DNA from: Roseobacter weihaiensis
GTDB taxonomy: Bacteria; Pseudomonadota; Alphaproteobacteria; Rhodobacterales; Rhodobacteraceae
Direction of reading: 5' to 3'
NCBI RefSeq assembly: GCF_020622345.1
Contig: NZ_JACNMO010000003.1
Coordinates: 124,001-188,000, forward strand
DNA length: 64,000 bases
The translations under genes and the position numbers were made by a program. A model generated the notes under the pieces. That model was not told the DNA's origin. It saw only the letters and a list, made by a program, of their open reading frames with translations, and did no database searches. This document shows, piece by piece, positions 44,514 to 53,548 of this stretch (positions within the stretch are counted from its first letter, which is position 1; each line of letters opens with the position of its first letter).

Positions 44514-44527
44514 TTGATGCAGATCAA
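44514..44527 (-). promoter_or_regulatory. Perfect FNR box (TTGAT-N4-ATCAA) ahead of the Cys-rich gene
   Basis: TTGAT (44514-44518), GCAG, ATCAA (44523-44527). This matches the FNR/FnrL consensus exactly. A possible minus-strand -10 (TATGCT, 44494-44489) lies about 29 bases downstream of the centre, near the distance of a class II activated promoter. The box lies outside any coding region. Confidence 0.75.
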
Positions 44528-44557
44528 GATATCGGCAAAGTGCGGGAGATAAGGGGC

Positions 44558-45028
44558 TTAAAGCCGGGGCGTGCGGTACATCGCATCTTTGGCAATCAGC
44601 CGTGCCTCACTGACCTGCGACAGCATATCCGGCACGTAGAGACCCAACACGGTCCGATCGGAGGGGCAGCGCGACAGATGTGTCTCGACCATATCACACA
44701 ACCGCCAGGCCGCACGGGGTTGCCGCATCAGAACCTTCAGCCGCGCATTGGCAAGCTGTATCAGTGCGAGAACCATGTCGCGTTCAGAGCTGGGATCCCT
44801 TGTCTGCATCCAGACCGCTTCGAGTACCTCGTGACACTCCCAGAAGAACCCCGCATCGAAATAGGTGCGCCCGGCGATGAAAGCATCGGTGCGATGCAGT
44901 TGATGGGGGGGGATATCCGGCCTCACGGACGCCTTTATATCGTCAAACCACGTTGGCGCATGCCTTGGACTGAAGCCCGGCACATAGACATGGGGTGGTA
45001 AGGGAATTTCACGCAGGGTGTCAGGCAT
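44558..45028 (-). CDS. DUF309 domain protein
   Basis: 156 residues from ATG 45028; the frame is open further upstream without support. The DUF309 core is visible: FIAGRTYFDAGFFWECHEVLEAVWM (about 49-73) and IQLANARLKVLMRQPRAAW. The family is all-helical with conserved His and Glu suggesting metal or substrate binding, but no function is known. The FNR box of the Cys-rich gene lies just after its stop. Confidence 0.8.
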   Translation of the reverse strand: MPDTLREIPLPPHVYVPGFSPRHAPTWFDDIKASVRPDIPPHQLHRTDAFIAGRTYFDAGFFWECHEVLEAVWMQTRDPSSERDMVLALIQLANARLKVLMRQPRAAWRLCDMVETHLSRCPSDRTVLGLYVPDMLSQVSEARLIAKDAMYRTPRL

Positions 45029-45305
45029 GGTATTTGCAGGACTGTCCAAATGGTTTTGCCTGCGCATATTGCCAGACAGTTCGACGCCCGCCGACCGGAT
45101 GGTGTGCCTCATGATAAGCTTTCTGCCCTGCCTCCCGTCGGCAAAAAACACATATGTCAGTGGCAGCACGGGCCATGCTGTTCACGAATCCCTCCCAAGA
45201 TTCTGCGGACGTCGCAGAACACATCCTGCATTAACCGGCGCAAGTGGCAAGTTTTTCCGCTGGGCGCAGATCGCTTTTTACGCTTCTCGGGATAAATCCT
45301 GCTCT

Positions 45306-46661
45306 CTAAACGGGAATGAGAAACAGGGTAATTGCCGGAAACATGACCAGCAGAACAACCCGCAGGATGTCGGACCCGACAAAGAACATCACCGCCTTGT
45401 AGGTTTGCGAGATTGGCGTGTCACGGTCCATGGCGTTGATAATAAAAAGATTCATCCCGACAGGTGGTGTAATCAGCCCAACCTCGACCACGATCAGAAC
45501 GAGAATGCCGAACCAGATCGCCACATGTTCCGGTGACATCCCAAAGTCCATCGCAGAGATCACCGGGAAAAAGATCGGCACCGTCAGCAGGATCATCGAC
45601 AGGCTGTCCATCAGGCAGCCAAAGACCAGATAGAAAAGCAGGATGACGGAAAGCACCAAGAACGGGCTGAACGCCTGTCCCAGCACCCAGTCTGCCATGA
45701 ACTGCGGCACGCCCGACAACGCCAGAAAGCCGTTGTAAAAGCTTGCCCCCAGAACGATGAAGAAAATCATCGCCGTGGTCCGTCCCGTCCCCAGCAGGCA
45801 TTCCTTGAAAACCGGCCAGTTCAGGCTGCCCGAGAGCAGGGCCACCAACCCGGTGCCGGCCGCCCCGATGGCAGCCCCTTCGGTCGGCGTAAACCAGCCC
45901 AGGTAAATGCCCCCCACCACGACAGCAAAGATCACCAGCACGGGCCAGGTCGCCCCCAGCGCGCGCCACCTCTGCGCCATCGGGACCGGGGCGCGCGTGC
46001 CTGCAGCATCCGGGTAGAGCCGTACATAGATCGAAATGGTGAGCATATACCCGATGGCTGCCAGAATACCGGGGATGAAAGCGGCCAGAAAGAGCTTTGC
46101 GATGTTTTGCTCGGTGATGATCGCATAGATCACCAGAATGACCGACGGCGGAATGAGGATGCCCAGCGTGCCCCCGGCGGCCAGCGTCGCGGTGGAAAAG
46201 CCACCAGAATAGCCGTAGCGGCGCAGTTCCGGCAGGGCAACCTTTGACATGGTTGCCGCCGTGGCCAGCGAAGAGCCGCAGATCGCCCCGAAACCCGCGC
46301 AGGCCCCAACCGCGGCCATCGCGACGCCGCCGCGGCGATGACCCAGACAGCTCTCTGCCGCCTTGAAGAGCGCCTGTGACAGGCCCGACAGTGTTGCGAA
46401 CTGCCCCATCAGCAAGAACAGCGGAATGATGGTCAGCGAATAGCTGGAAAAGGTCGTGTAGGTTTCCGACTTCAGCTTGGCCAGCAGCGGTGTCGGATTG
46501 CCGTTCATCGCATAGTACCAGCCCCCAAAACCGCACAGCAGCATGGCCAGACCGATGGGGGCCCGCAAAAAGACCATGCCGAGCAGCACCAGAAAGGACC
46601 AGAAGCCAAGCTCCAGCCGGCTCATGTCGGCGAAGGGCAGCAGATCGAGAAACGCGCTCAT
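45306..46661 (-). CDS. dctM: TRAP transporter large permease (DctM)
   Basis: 451 residues with about twelve membrane helices. The tracts FGAICGSSLATAATMSKVALPELRRYGYSGGFSTA and GGTLGILIPPSVILVIYAIITEQNI are characteristic of DctM. It catalyses sodium- or proton-driven uptake of a carboxylate or related solute delivered by DctP. It follows dctQ by seven bases. The substrate is not evident; dicarboxylates, sialic acids and amino acids are all possible. Confidence 0.95.
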   Translation of the reverse strand: MSAFLDLLPFADMSRLELGFWSFLVLLGMVFLRAPIGLAMLLCGFGGWYYAMNGNPTPLLAKLKSETYTTFSSYSLTIIPLFLLMGQFATLSGLSQALFKAAESCLGHRRGGVAMAAVGACAGFGAICGSSLATAATMSKVALPELRRYGYSGGFSTATLAAGGTLGILIPPSVILVIYAIITEQNIAKLFLAAFIPGILAAIGYMLTISIYVRLYPDAAGTRAPVPMAQRWRALGATWPVLVIFAVVVGGIYLGWFTPTEGAAIGAAGTGLVALLSGSLNWPVFKECLLGTGRTTAMIFFIVLGASFYNGFLALSGVPQFMADWVLGQAFSPFLVLSVILLFYLVFGCLMDSLSMILLTVPIFFPVISAMDFGMSPEHVAIWFGILVLIVVEVGLITPPVGMNLFIINAMDRDTPISQTYKAVMFFVGSDILRVVLLVMFPAITLFLIPV

Positions 46662-46668
46662 CCGAGGA

Positions 46669-47238
46669 TCAGACCTGCGGCAGGAGGGCCTGGCCCGTCA
46701 TGCTTTCCCTGATCCGCATGACAGCACAGTAGAGGGCAACGATGCAGGTGACGACCGATGCGGCAAAGCTCGCGGCATAGGCCCACCAGACCGGGAACTG
46801 CAAAAAGAACGTGGTCTCTCCATTCCCGTAATAGCGCTGCACGCCACCAAAAAGCTGCACGCTGATCAGGATGAGCGCCGCGGTCAGCACAACCTCCCAA
46901 AAGGCCATCAGCAACCGCGTGACGCGCTGTGGCAGGAGCGAGGTAAAGACATCCACCGTGGCGTGGCTGGTATAGAGCTGACAGACCGGGAAAAATGAAA
47001 AGATGGCAAAGGCAACACCGGCCTCAAGCAGCTCGTAGCTGCCGTTGATCTCGCCCAGACCGACGTCCAGCAACCGCTGCGTCAGGCTACCCATCACATC
47101 TGCAGCGAAATCAGTATGCAGCACATCGCTGAGCGTTCTGCCGATGATCGACGCGGTTGTCAGCACAATCAGCGCAATCAGCACAAACCCCCCGACAATC
47201 GCCGTGCTGCGCGCCAGCCGTTTTATCGCATGGTGCAT
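46669..47238 (-). CDS. dctQ: TRAP transporter small permease (DctQ)
   Basis: 189 residues, four membrane helices. ATG 47238 is preceded by GGAG at a proper distance; a TTG at 47259 is less likely. The family patterns FAIFSFFPVCQLYTSHATVDV and FLQFPVWWAYAASF are present. It pairs with the large permease to form the membrane complex and sits between dctP and dctM. Confidence 0.92.
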   Translation of the reverse strand: MHHAIKRLARSTAIVGGFVLIALIVLTTASIIGRTLSDVLHTDFAADVMGSLTQRLLDVGLGEINGSYELLEAGVAFAIFSFFPVCQLYTSHATVDVFTSLLPQRVTRLLMAFWEVVLTAALILISVQLFGGVQRYYGNGETTFFLQFPVWWAYAASFAASVVTCIVALYCAVMRIRESMTGQALLPQV

Positions 47239-47309
47239 GCCTGTCTCCGGGGTGTGCAACGCCGCCGCCGCGCGATATGTTTTGCACCGCGAGGCCGCGC
47301 ATGATTGGT

Positions 47310-48350
47310 TTACTCGGTGTATTGGTCGATCAGGCTGCGCGCTTCATCAATCAGCGCTTGTCCGTCGATGCCTTTTTCAGACATCTCTGCAACCCATTCG
47401 GCATAGATCGGATCCGCAACCGCGCGCCAGGCCTGCGCCTCTTCTTCGGTAAGGGTGACGATATTGTTACCCCGCTCTTGTGCAATCGCGCGCGCCGGGG
47501 CGTCGTTGTCCTCCATCACGCCCCCGGCAAAGACCGAAAACTCAAGGCCCGAGTTATCGTCAATCACCTGACGCAAGTCTTCCGGCAGGCCGTCGTAACG
47601 GTCCTTGTTCATCGCCAGCACAAAGGTCAGCACGTAAAGCGCATTGCCGGTGAATTCGGTGTGGTTGTCGACCAGCTCGGGGATTTTCAAGGCCGTGGTG
47701 ACTTCCCACGGGATCGTGGTGCCATCGATTACCCCTTTGGACAGGCCTTCGGGCACCGCAGGGACAGGCATGCCCACAGGGGCTGCGCCAACCTTTTCCA
47801 GCAAAGAATTCACCAACCGCGAGCCGCCCCTTACCTTCATCCCCGCCATGTCCTCGGGGGTGCGGATTTCCTTGTTGGCATGGATAATCCCCGGTCCGTG
47901 AACCCAGGTGCCCAGGATCTCCACATCCTTGAAGTCGCTGTTTTTCATGTGCGTCTCGAACATTTCCCAATAGGCACGCGAGGTGGCGCGGGCATTGGTC
48001 ATCATGAAGGGCAGCTCGAAAACCTCGGTTTGCGGGAAGCGGCCAGGGGTATAGCCCACAACCGTCCAGATAACATCAGCGACCCCGTCAATGGCCTGAT
48101 CCATCAGTTCGGGCGGGCGGCCACCAAGCTGCATGGAGGCAAAGCGATCAATCTTGATGCGACCGTCGCTGGCCTCTTCGACGTTATCGGCCCAGACGTC
48201 CAAAATCAGCTTGGGCACATTGGCCTGTGCCGGCAGGAACTGGTGCAGGGTCAGGGTGACCTCTTGTGCAGCGGCTGGTCCGGCCCCAAACCCAAATGCG
48301 AGCGCTGCAGCCCCCGCCATGTTCAAAAAACCCTTGCGCGATATGGTCAT
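47310..48350 (-). CDS. dctP: TRAP transporter substrate-binding protein (DctP)
   Basis: 346 residues from ATG 48350, with GGGGGAG upstream. A signal peptide (about 1-28, GPAAAQ) leads into the DctP fold: LHQFLPAQANVPKLILDVWAD, QLGGRPPELMDQAIDGVADVIW and the substrate-contact Arg in KVRGGSRLVNSLLEKVGAAPVGMP. It captures the solute in the periplasm. The order dctP-dctQ-dctM on the minus strand forms one operon with no regulator next to it. Confidence 0.95.
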   Translation of the reverse strand: MTISRKGFLNMAGAAALAFGFGAGPAAAQEVTLTLHQFLPAQANVPKLILDVWADNVEEASDGRIKIDRFASMQLGGRPPELMDQAIDGVADVIWTVVGYTPGRFPQTEVFELPFMMTNARATSRAYWEMFETHMKNSDFKDVEILGTWVHGPGIIHANKEIRTPEDMAGMKVRGGSRLVNSLLEKVGAAPVGMPVPAVPEGLSKGVIDGTTIPWEVTTALKIPELVDNHTEFTGNALYVLTFVLAMNKDRYDGLPEDLRQVIDDNSGLEFSVFAGGVMEDNDAPARAIAQERGNNIVTLTEEEAQAWRAVADPIYAEWVAEMSEKGIDGQALIDEARSLIDQYTE

Positions 48351-48526
48351 CTGGTTTCTCCCCCAAGAACCCGCCTGCGATGCAGACAAGGCCGCCTTTG
48401 CGTTAATAAACTCGCTAAAGTGCTAAGGCAGATCAGGGGGATTGTCACCCGTATTTCTGCCCGCGCGCGCAAGGCGCAAAGGCCTGCCACACCGGGGGGG
48501 GGTAAGCACTCTGAAGCAGGCGGAAA

Positions 48527-48603
<77 letters not shown>

Positions 48604-48656
48604 ATCGGGCCGTGACCTATTGCAGCCCGCCCGGCCCGTCAAGCCAGAATCAGCGA

Positions 48657-49691
48657 TTACGGCCCGCGCACCGCGTCAATCATGCGCTGCACGTTGTCAG
48701 GGTCCGCGTCAGGCGTGATACCATGCCCAAGGTTGAAGATATGCGGCCCGCCGGAGAAGGCTTTTACAATCGCGCGCGCCTCATCGACCAGCGCCTGCCC
48801 GCCGGTCACCATGTGGCTTGAGGCGAGATTGCCCTGCACGCAGCCATCAACCTGAACATTGGACGCGGCCCAATCGGCGCTCACCGAGTTATCAAGGGCC
48901 ACACAGTCGACACCAGTTGTCTTGGCAAAACCGATATAGCCGTCGCCCGCCTCACGCGGAAAGCCGATCACCGGGATATCGGGGTGCTGTGCTTTCAGCG
49001 CTGCCGTGATTTCGCGCGCGGGTGCTATGGCGTACTTCTGAAAATCCTCCCCTTTGAGCGACCCCGCCCAGCTGTCAAATATCTTGACCACCTCTGCCCC
49101 CGCCTCGATCTGCTTGGACAAATAGGCGATGGTGCCCGCGGTAATGCGCGCCAGCAAGGCCTCGAACAATGCCCGGTTCTCGTCTTTCAGCGCATGGGCC
49201 GGGCCCTGGTCCGGGGTGCCGCGCCCCGCGATCATGTAGGTGGCGACAGTCCAGGGGGCGCCCGCAAAACCAATCAGCGTCGTCTCGGGCGGCAGCTCAC
49301 AGCGCAAGATGCGCACCGTCTCGTAGATCGGGTTCAGTGTCGCGTCGATCTCCTCGACCGGTTTGAGTTTATCAAAATCCGCCTGCGTGGTGATCGTGGA
49401 AAGACGTGGACCCTCCCCCGTGACAAACCACAAATCCGCCCCCAGCGCCTGCGGCAGCAGCAGAATATCCGCAAAGAGGATCGCGGCGTCAAAGCCATAA
49501 CGGCGAATGGGCTGCAAGGTGACCTCTGCCGCCAGTTCGGGGTTATAGCATAGCGATAGAAAGTCGCCTGCTTCGGCGCGGGTAGCACGATATTCCGGCA
49601 GATACCGGCCGGCCTGACGCATCATCCAGATCGGAGGGGTGGGGAGTGTTTCGCCTGCCAGGGCGCGCAGGATGGTTTTTGTAGGGGCCAT
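48657..49691 (-). CDS. hemE: Uroporphyrinogen decarboxylase
   Basis: 344 residues. HemE removes four carboxyl groups from uroporphyrinogen III to make coproporphyrinogen III, needing no cofactor. The start [17 protein letters not shown] and later [26 protein letters not shown] and the C-terminal [16 protein letters not shown] are standard. AGGACG precedes the ATG. It is divergent from hemC, with about 100 bases between. Confidence 0.97.
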   Translation of the reverse strand: MAPTKTILRALAGETLPTPPIWMMRQAGRYLPEYRATRAEAGDFLSLCYNPELAAEVTLQPIRRYGFDAAILFADILLLPQALGADLWFVTGEGPRLSTITTQADFDKLKPVEEIDATLNPIYETVRILRCELPPETTLIGFAGAPWTVATYMIAGRGTPDQGPAHALKDENRALFEALLARITAGTIAYLSKQIEAGAEVVKIFDSWAGSLKGEDFQKYAIAPAREITAALKAQHPDIPVIGFPREAGDGYIGFAKTTGVDCVALDNSVSADWAASNVQVDGCVQGNLASSHMVTGGQALVDEARAIVKAFSGGPHIFNLGHGITPDADPDNVQRMIDAVRGP

Positions 49692-49759
49692 GGTCGTCCT
49701 CTTGGGTGTCAGATGACTTCGTCTCCGCCCACAGCTTCGTTGTCAAGTGACAGACGGGT

Positions 49760-49777
49760 TGTCAGGATAAATTGACG
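49760..49777. promoter_or_regulatory. PpsR-like half-conserved box in the hemE-hemC region
   Basis: TGT-N12-ACG (TGTCAGGATAAATTGACG) differs from the TGT-N12-ACA consensus of PpsR/CrtJ at the last base. A tight palindrome TGTCAAGTGACA (49741-49752) lies beside it. Both stand in the short region between divergent hemE and hemC. The match is imperfect, so confidence is low. Confidence 0.35.
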
Positions 49778-49794
49778 CGCATAAAGATGTGCCC

Positions 49795-50739
49795 ATGACA
49801 GTGACGCTTCCGACCCCCGACTCGCCCCTCAAAATAGGCACCCGTGGCTCTCCCCTAGCGATGGCCCAGGCCTATGAAACCCGCGGCAGACTGATGCAAG
49901 CCTTTGATCTGCCTGAAGAAGCTTTCAGCATCGTGGTTATCAAGGTCACCGGGGACGCCATTCAGGATCGCCCCTTGAAAGACATCGGCGGCAAGGGGCT
50001 TTTCACCCGTGAAATCGAAGAAGACCTGCTGTCAGAAAAAATTGACATCGCCGTGCATTCGATGAAGGACATGCCGACCATTCAACCGGACGGGCTGATC
50101 CTTGATACCTATCTGCCACGCGAAGATGTGCGCGATGCTTTCGTCTCGCCCACCCTTACCGATCTGGCCGATCTGGCAAAGGGGGCGGTTGTTGGCACCT
50201 CCAGCCTGCGACGCCGGGCGCAATTGCTGAACCGGCGGCCAGACCTGCATGTGGTGGAATTTCGCGGCAACGTGCAGACCCGGCTGAAAAAGCTCAGCGA
50301 AGGTGTGGCGGAATGTACGTTTCTGGCGGCGGCCGGGCTCAACCGGCTCAAGATGAGCGATGTCCCCGCGACCCCTATTGACGCGGACGATATGCTGCCA
50401 GCCATTGCGCAAGGGGCCATCGGGATCGAACGGCGCATCGCGGATGAGAATACCGCCCGGATGCTGGCCGCCATCCACGATACCGAGACCGGCCAGCGGC
50501 TTGCGGCAGAGCGCAGCTTGCTGCTGACCCTCGACGGGTCCTGCGAAACCCCGATTGCGGGGCTGGCGGAGCTTAAGGGCGGTCAACTCCACCTGCGGGG
50601 AGAGGTCTTGCGGCCAGACGGATCAGAAGCGCTGGCCGGGGAGCGGACCGGGGCCATCCGCGACGGCGTCACGATGGGGCGCGATCTGGCGGAGGAACTT
50701 TTGCAACGGGCCGGCCCCGATTTCTTTGACTGGCACTAG
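49795..50739 (+). CDS. hemC: Hydroxymethylbilane synthase (porphobilinogen deaminase)
   Basis: 314 residues from ATG 49795. The enzyme joins four porphobilinogens on a dipyrromethane cofactor. Motifs are IGTRGSPLAMAQ, IKDIGGKGLF-like sequence (PLKDIGGKGLFTREIEEDLL), VGTSSLRRRAQLL and DGSCETPIAGLAE, whose Cys carries the cofactor. A GTG two codons earlier is an alternative start. hemF follows convergently. Confidence 0.96.
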   Translation: MTVTLPTPDSPLKIGTRGSPLAMAQAYETRGRLMQAFDLPEEAFSIVVIKVTGDAIQDRPLKDIGGKGLFTREIEEDLLSEKIDIAVHSMKDMPTIQPDGLILDTYLPREDVRDAFVSPTLTDLADLAKGAVVGTSSLRRRAQLLNRRPDLHVVEFRGNVQTRLKKLSEGVAECTFLAAAGLNRLKMSDVPATPIDADDMLPAIAQGAIGIERRIADENTARMLAAIHDTETGQRLAAERSLLLTLDGSCETPIAGLAELKGGQLHLRGEVLRPDGSEALAGERTGAIRDGVTMGRDLAEELLQRAGPDFFDWH

Positions 50740-50751
50740 GGGCCGCGCGCT

Positions 50752-51645
50752 TTAGATCCATTTTGCCAGGGGTGGCAGGCTCATCAGTACCGCATTGGCG
50801 TCATGGCCTGTTTCCAGGCCAAACTTCGTCCCGCGGTCGTAGACGAGGTTGTATTCGGCATAGAGCCCGCGATGGACCAGTTGCGCCTCTTTATCCGCGT
50901 CATCCCACGGCTGTACGCGCCGTTTGCGCACCAGTGGCAGGAAGGCCGGCAGAAACGCACGCCCGATATCCTGGGTCAGCGCAAAATCCGCCTCCCACGC
51001 ACCGGTGCAATGATCGTCCATGAAAATGCCGCCGACACCGCGCGCCCGGTTGCGGTGCGGGATATAGAAATACTCATCCGCCCAGTCCTTGAGGCGCGGA
51101 TAAAGGGCCTCCCCGTGCGGGTCGAGCTTGTCTTGCTGTTGGGCATGAAAATGCGCGGTATCCTCATCGTATTCGATGCAGGGGTTCAGGTCCGATCCAC
51201 CGCCGAACCACCAGGCATGTGGCGTCCAGAACATGCGGGTGTTCATATGGACGGCAGGCACGTGCGGGTTCTGCATATGCGCCACCAGGCTGATGCCCGA
51301 AGCCCAGAACCGCGGGTCCTCCTTCATCCCCGGAATGCCTTTGCGTGCGGCCATGGCCATCTGCGCCCGCTCGCCCAGCGTGCCATAGACCGTCGAGACA
51401 TTGACACCCACCTTCTCGAACACGCGCCCGCCCCGCATCACACTCATCAGACCGCCGCCCGCATCCGAGCCGTCCTCGCTTTGTCGATTGGTGTTGGTCA
51501 CCTCGAAAACAGCAGGGGCCGCGTCTGAGAGGGGGCCAGTGTCGTGATCCTGCTCCAGCGTTTCAAAAGCTGCGACAATCTCGTCGCGCAAGGTTCTGAA
51601 CCACGCCGAGGCACGGGTTTTTTCGGTCTCAAAGTCTTGGGTCAT
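50752..51645 (-). CDS. hemF: Coproporphyrinogen III oxidase, oxygen-dependent
   Basis: 297 residues from ATG 51645. HemF uses O2 to convert coproporphyrinogen III to protoporphyrinogen IX. Signatures are FEKVGVNVSTVYG near 85, HMNTRMFWTPHAWWFGGGSDLNPCIEY and KEAQLVHRGLYAEYNLVYDRGTKFGL. The frame stays open upstream into the SDR gene, but the family start fits 51645. It is the aerobic enzyme; the anaerobic HemN is not in this window. A PpsR-like box lies just upstream. Confidence 0.97.
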   Translation of the reverse strand: MTQDFETEKTRASAWFRTLRDEIVAAFETLEQDHDTGPLSDAAPAVFEVTNTNRQSEDGSDAGGGLMSVMRGGRVFEKVGVNVSTVYGTLGERAQMAMAARKGIPGMKEDPRFWASGISLVAHMQNPHVPAVHMNTRMFWTPHAWWFGGGSDLNPCIEYDEDTAHFHAQQQDKLDPHGEALYPRLKDWADEYFYIPHRNRARGVGGIFMDDHCTGAWEADFALTQDIGRAFLPAFLPLVRKRRVQPWDDADKEAQLVHRGLYAEYNLVYDRGTKFGLETGHDANAVLMSLPPLAKWI

Positions 51646-51659
51646 TCGCCAGCCTGATG

Positions 51660-51677
51660 TGTCAATTTTGTCTGACA
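51660..51677 (-). promoter_or_regulatory. PpsR/CrtJ-type box upstream of hemF
   Basis: TGTCAATTTTGTCTGACA is a perfect TGTC-N10-GACA, within the TGT-N12-ACA consensus of PpsR/CrtJ, the oxygen-responsive repressor of photosynthesis and some heme genes. It ends 15 bases ahead of the hemF start, where a repressor would block transcription. No ppsR gene is in this window, so the regulator is inferred. Confidence 0.5.
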
Positions 51678-51719
51678 CCCTGTCTAAACTGCTTTGGGAT
51701 GTCAGTCCAAGCGCAATTG

Positions 51720-52520
51720 TCAGTGCGCAGGCACCGTGACCGCATCCAGCAGACTGCGGCCGCCATCGACCGTTATCACCTCGCCTGTCATGAAGCCTGA
51801 ACTTTCGGCCGCCAGAAATTGCACGGTTTCCGTCAATTCCGCCGGGCCTGCGATCCGCCCAAGAGGGGTGTGGGCGCGGATGTCGTCCCGCCACTCGCTG
51901 TGTTCGATCATAGAGGATTTGAGCGATGCGCTCATGACCGAGCCGAAAGCGACGGCATTGACACGGATACGCTCTGGCGCCAGCGCCAGCGCCATGGAGC
52001 GGGTCATCTGTTCGAGGGCCGCCGACGCGATGGAATATCCCATCAACTCAGGCCGCGTCTGACGGGCCGCGATAGAGCTCAGGTTGATGACCGACCCCAG
52101 TTGGCCCTCGGATTGATCGGCGCCCTGCTTTATCATCCGCTTGGCCACCTGTTGGGTCAGATGTAGCGCCGTCATCAGGTTTTGCTCCAGCAACACCGCA
52201 ACAGAGGTATCCTCGACATTCAGCGCGTCTGTCTCGATCACTTGACGCGAGGCATTGACCAGAATATCGACCGTGTCGAACCCGTCGATCGTGGCAGAAA
52301 CAAGATTGGCGATGGTCAGACGCTGGCGCAGGTCGCCCGCGAAATACCGCAGGTTGCCATCGTCGGTCTGGGCCCCCCACTCCTCGAACAGCTTCTTTTC
52401 ATCCATGTCGGCGCACATCACGTTCGCCCCGCGATCCGCGAACTGTCGGGCAATCGCAAGGCCGATGCCATTGGCTGCCCCGGTGACAATCGCGGTCTTA
52501 CCATTGATGGAAAAAGACAT
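51720..52520 (-). CDS. SDR family oxidoreductase lacking the active-site Lys
   Basis: 266 residues. The cofactor loop TGAANGIG (13-20) and the D of NMD-type binding (ADMDEKK) are present. The catalytic Ser (S149 in INLSSIA) and Tyr (Y162) are kept, but the YxxxK motif reads YSIAS (162-166), so the Lys is replaced by Ser. The Asn-Ala-Gly motif also reads NAS. Classical SDR reduction may be impaired; other functions are possible. The gene lies between the RsmC-type gene and hemF on the same strand. Confidence 0.87.
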   Translation of the reverse strand: MSFSINGKTAIVTGAANGIGLAIARQFADRGANVMCADMDEKKLFEEWGAQTDDGNLRYFAGDLRQRLTIANLVSATIDGFDTVDILVNASRQVIETDALNVEDTSVAVLLEQNLMTALHLTQQVAKRMIKQGADQSEGQLGSVINLSSIAARQTRPELMGYSIASAALEQMTRSMALALAPERIRVNAVAFGSVMSASLKSSMIEHSEWRDDIRAHTPLGRIAGPAELTETVQFLAAESSGFMTGEVITVDGGRSLLDAVTVPAH

Positions 52521-52548
52521 GTGTTTCCTTTCTCAGGCCCACCCGCCG

Positions 52549-53544
52549 CTACGGTCGCGCGGGGTGTTTCGGTCGGGTTGCGTGCAACAGTTTAAAGCGC
52601 GCATCGCCCCCGACTTCAAAGACATTTGCAAAATGCGACATCAATGTTTGTTCATAAGGAAGGTGCCGGTTGGCCACCATCCAGAGCTGACCGGACGGCG
52701 AGAGGGCCCGTGCGGCGGCCTGAACGAACCCCTGCCCAAGGGTTGGCTCTGCGGCTCTTGTGGTGTGGAAGGGCGGGTTCATGATGACCGCATCCAGCTT
52801 CTTCTCGGGTCTCCAGGTCGTGGCATCGGCCCAGTGGAACACCGCACGCGGGTCGGTCACATTTCGGCGGGCACATTCAAGCGCCATATGCCCCGCTTCG
52901 ACCAGATGGACCGCCGACACCTCCGCCCGCGTGAGAATATGGGCGGACAAGAACCCCCAACCTGCCCCGAAATCCGCGATCTCTTTCCCAAGGTTTTCGG
53001 GCAAGGCCGCCGCCAGCAGATCGGAGGCCGGATCAATCGCGTCCGCAGAAAACACCCCCGGCGCGGTCCAAAAGCCTCCGGCCGTCAACGCGGGCCCGGT
53101 CCGCCAGTCGTCGAAAACGGATGCGCTGTCCGCGCTGCACCAGAAAAGCTTGCCGTGGGCCTTGGCAATCGGCCCGAAAATATCAATCCGTTTGCGTATC
53201 TCGCGCAACAGGCTGTCAACGCCGTCGGTCTTCTGACCATCGATGACAAGGGAGCCTTCCGATTTTTCCATCGCTTCAGCGATCAGGGCGCGGGCCTCTG
53301 CCTTGGCCCTTGGCAGACACACAATCGCGGCGCCAACCCGGCGGTTCAGTTCTGTCACACAATCGAACCCGCGCGCGCACCACGCATCATGGGCGGGCTT
53401 GAACCCTTCGATGATAAGACAGCGATCCTGCGGCAGCACGGACAGCTCAGCGTCCTGAGGCGGCTTGAAAACAGCAATCGCCCCGTCGTCAGGCAGAACG
53501 AAACCACCCCCGTCAAGGGCCAGGGCAAGCCGGGCGTCGATCAC
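52549..53544 (-). CDS. Class I SAM-dependent methyltransferase, RsmC/RlmG type
   Basis: 331 residues from GTG 53544, four bases after the clpS stop and with AAGAAG upstream. The C-terminal half has the SAM motif IADFGAGWGFLSAHIL and the N6/N2-amino methyltransferase motif NPPFH, as in RsmC, which methylates G1207 of 16S rRNA. An RsmC-like duplicated N-terminal domain precedes it. The target rRNA position is inferred from the family only. Confidence 0.9.
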   Translation of the reverse strand: MIDARLALALDGGGFVLPDDGAIAVFKPPQDAELSVLPQDRCLIIEGFKPAHDAWCARGFDCVTELNRRVGAAIVCLPRAKAEARALIAEAMEKSEGSLVIDGQKTDGVDSLLREIRKRIDIFGPIAKAHGKLFWCSADSASVFDDWRTGPALTAGGFWTAPGVFSADAIDPASDLLAAALPENLGKEIADFGAGWGFLSAHILTRAEVSAVHLVEAGHMALECARRNVTDPRAVFHWADATTWRPEKKLDAVIMNPPFHTTRAAEPTLGQGFVQAAARALSPSGQLWMVANRHLPYEQTLMSHFANVFEVGGDARFKLLHATRPKHPARP

Positions 53545-53548
53545 CTGA

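Noticed and set aside
44219-45001. 260-residue plus-strand frame across the DUF309 gene
   Set aside because: It is antisense to DUF309 and to the Cys-rich gene, lacks a ribosome site and has no domain.
48120-48133. FNR-like sequence in dctP
   Set aside because: The half-sites are in the wrong order (ATCAA before TTGAT) and it lies inside a coding region.
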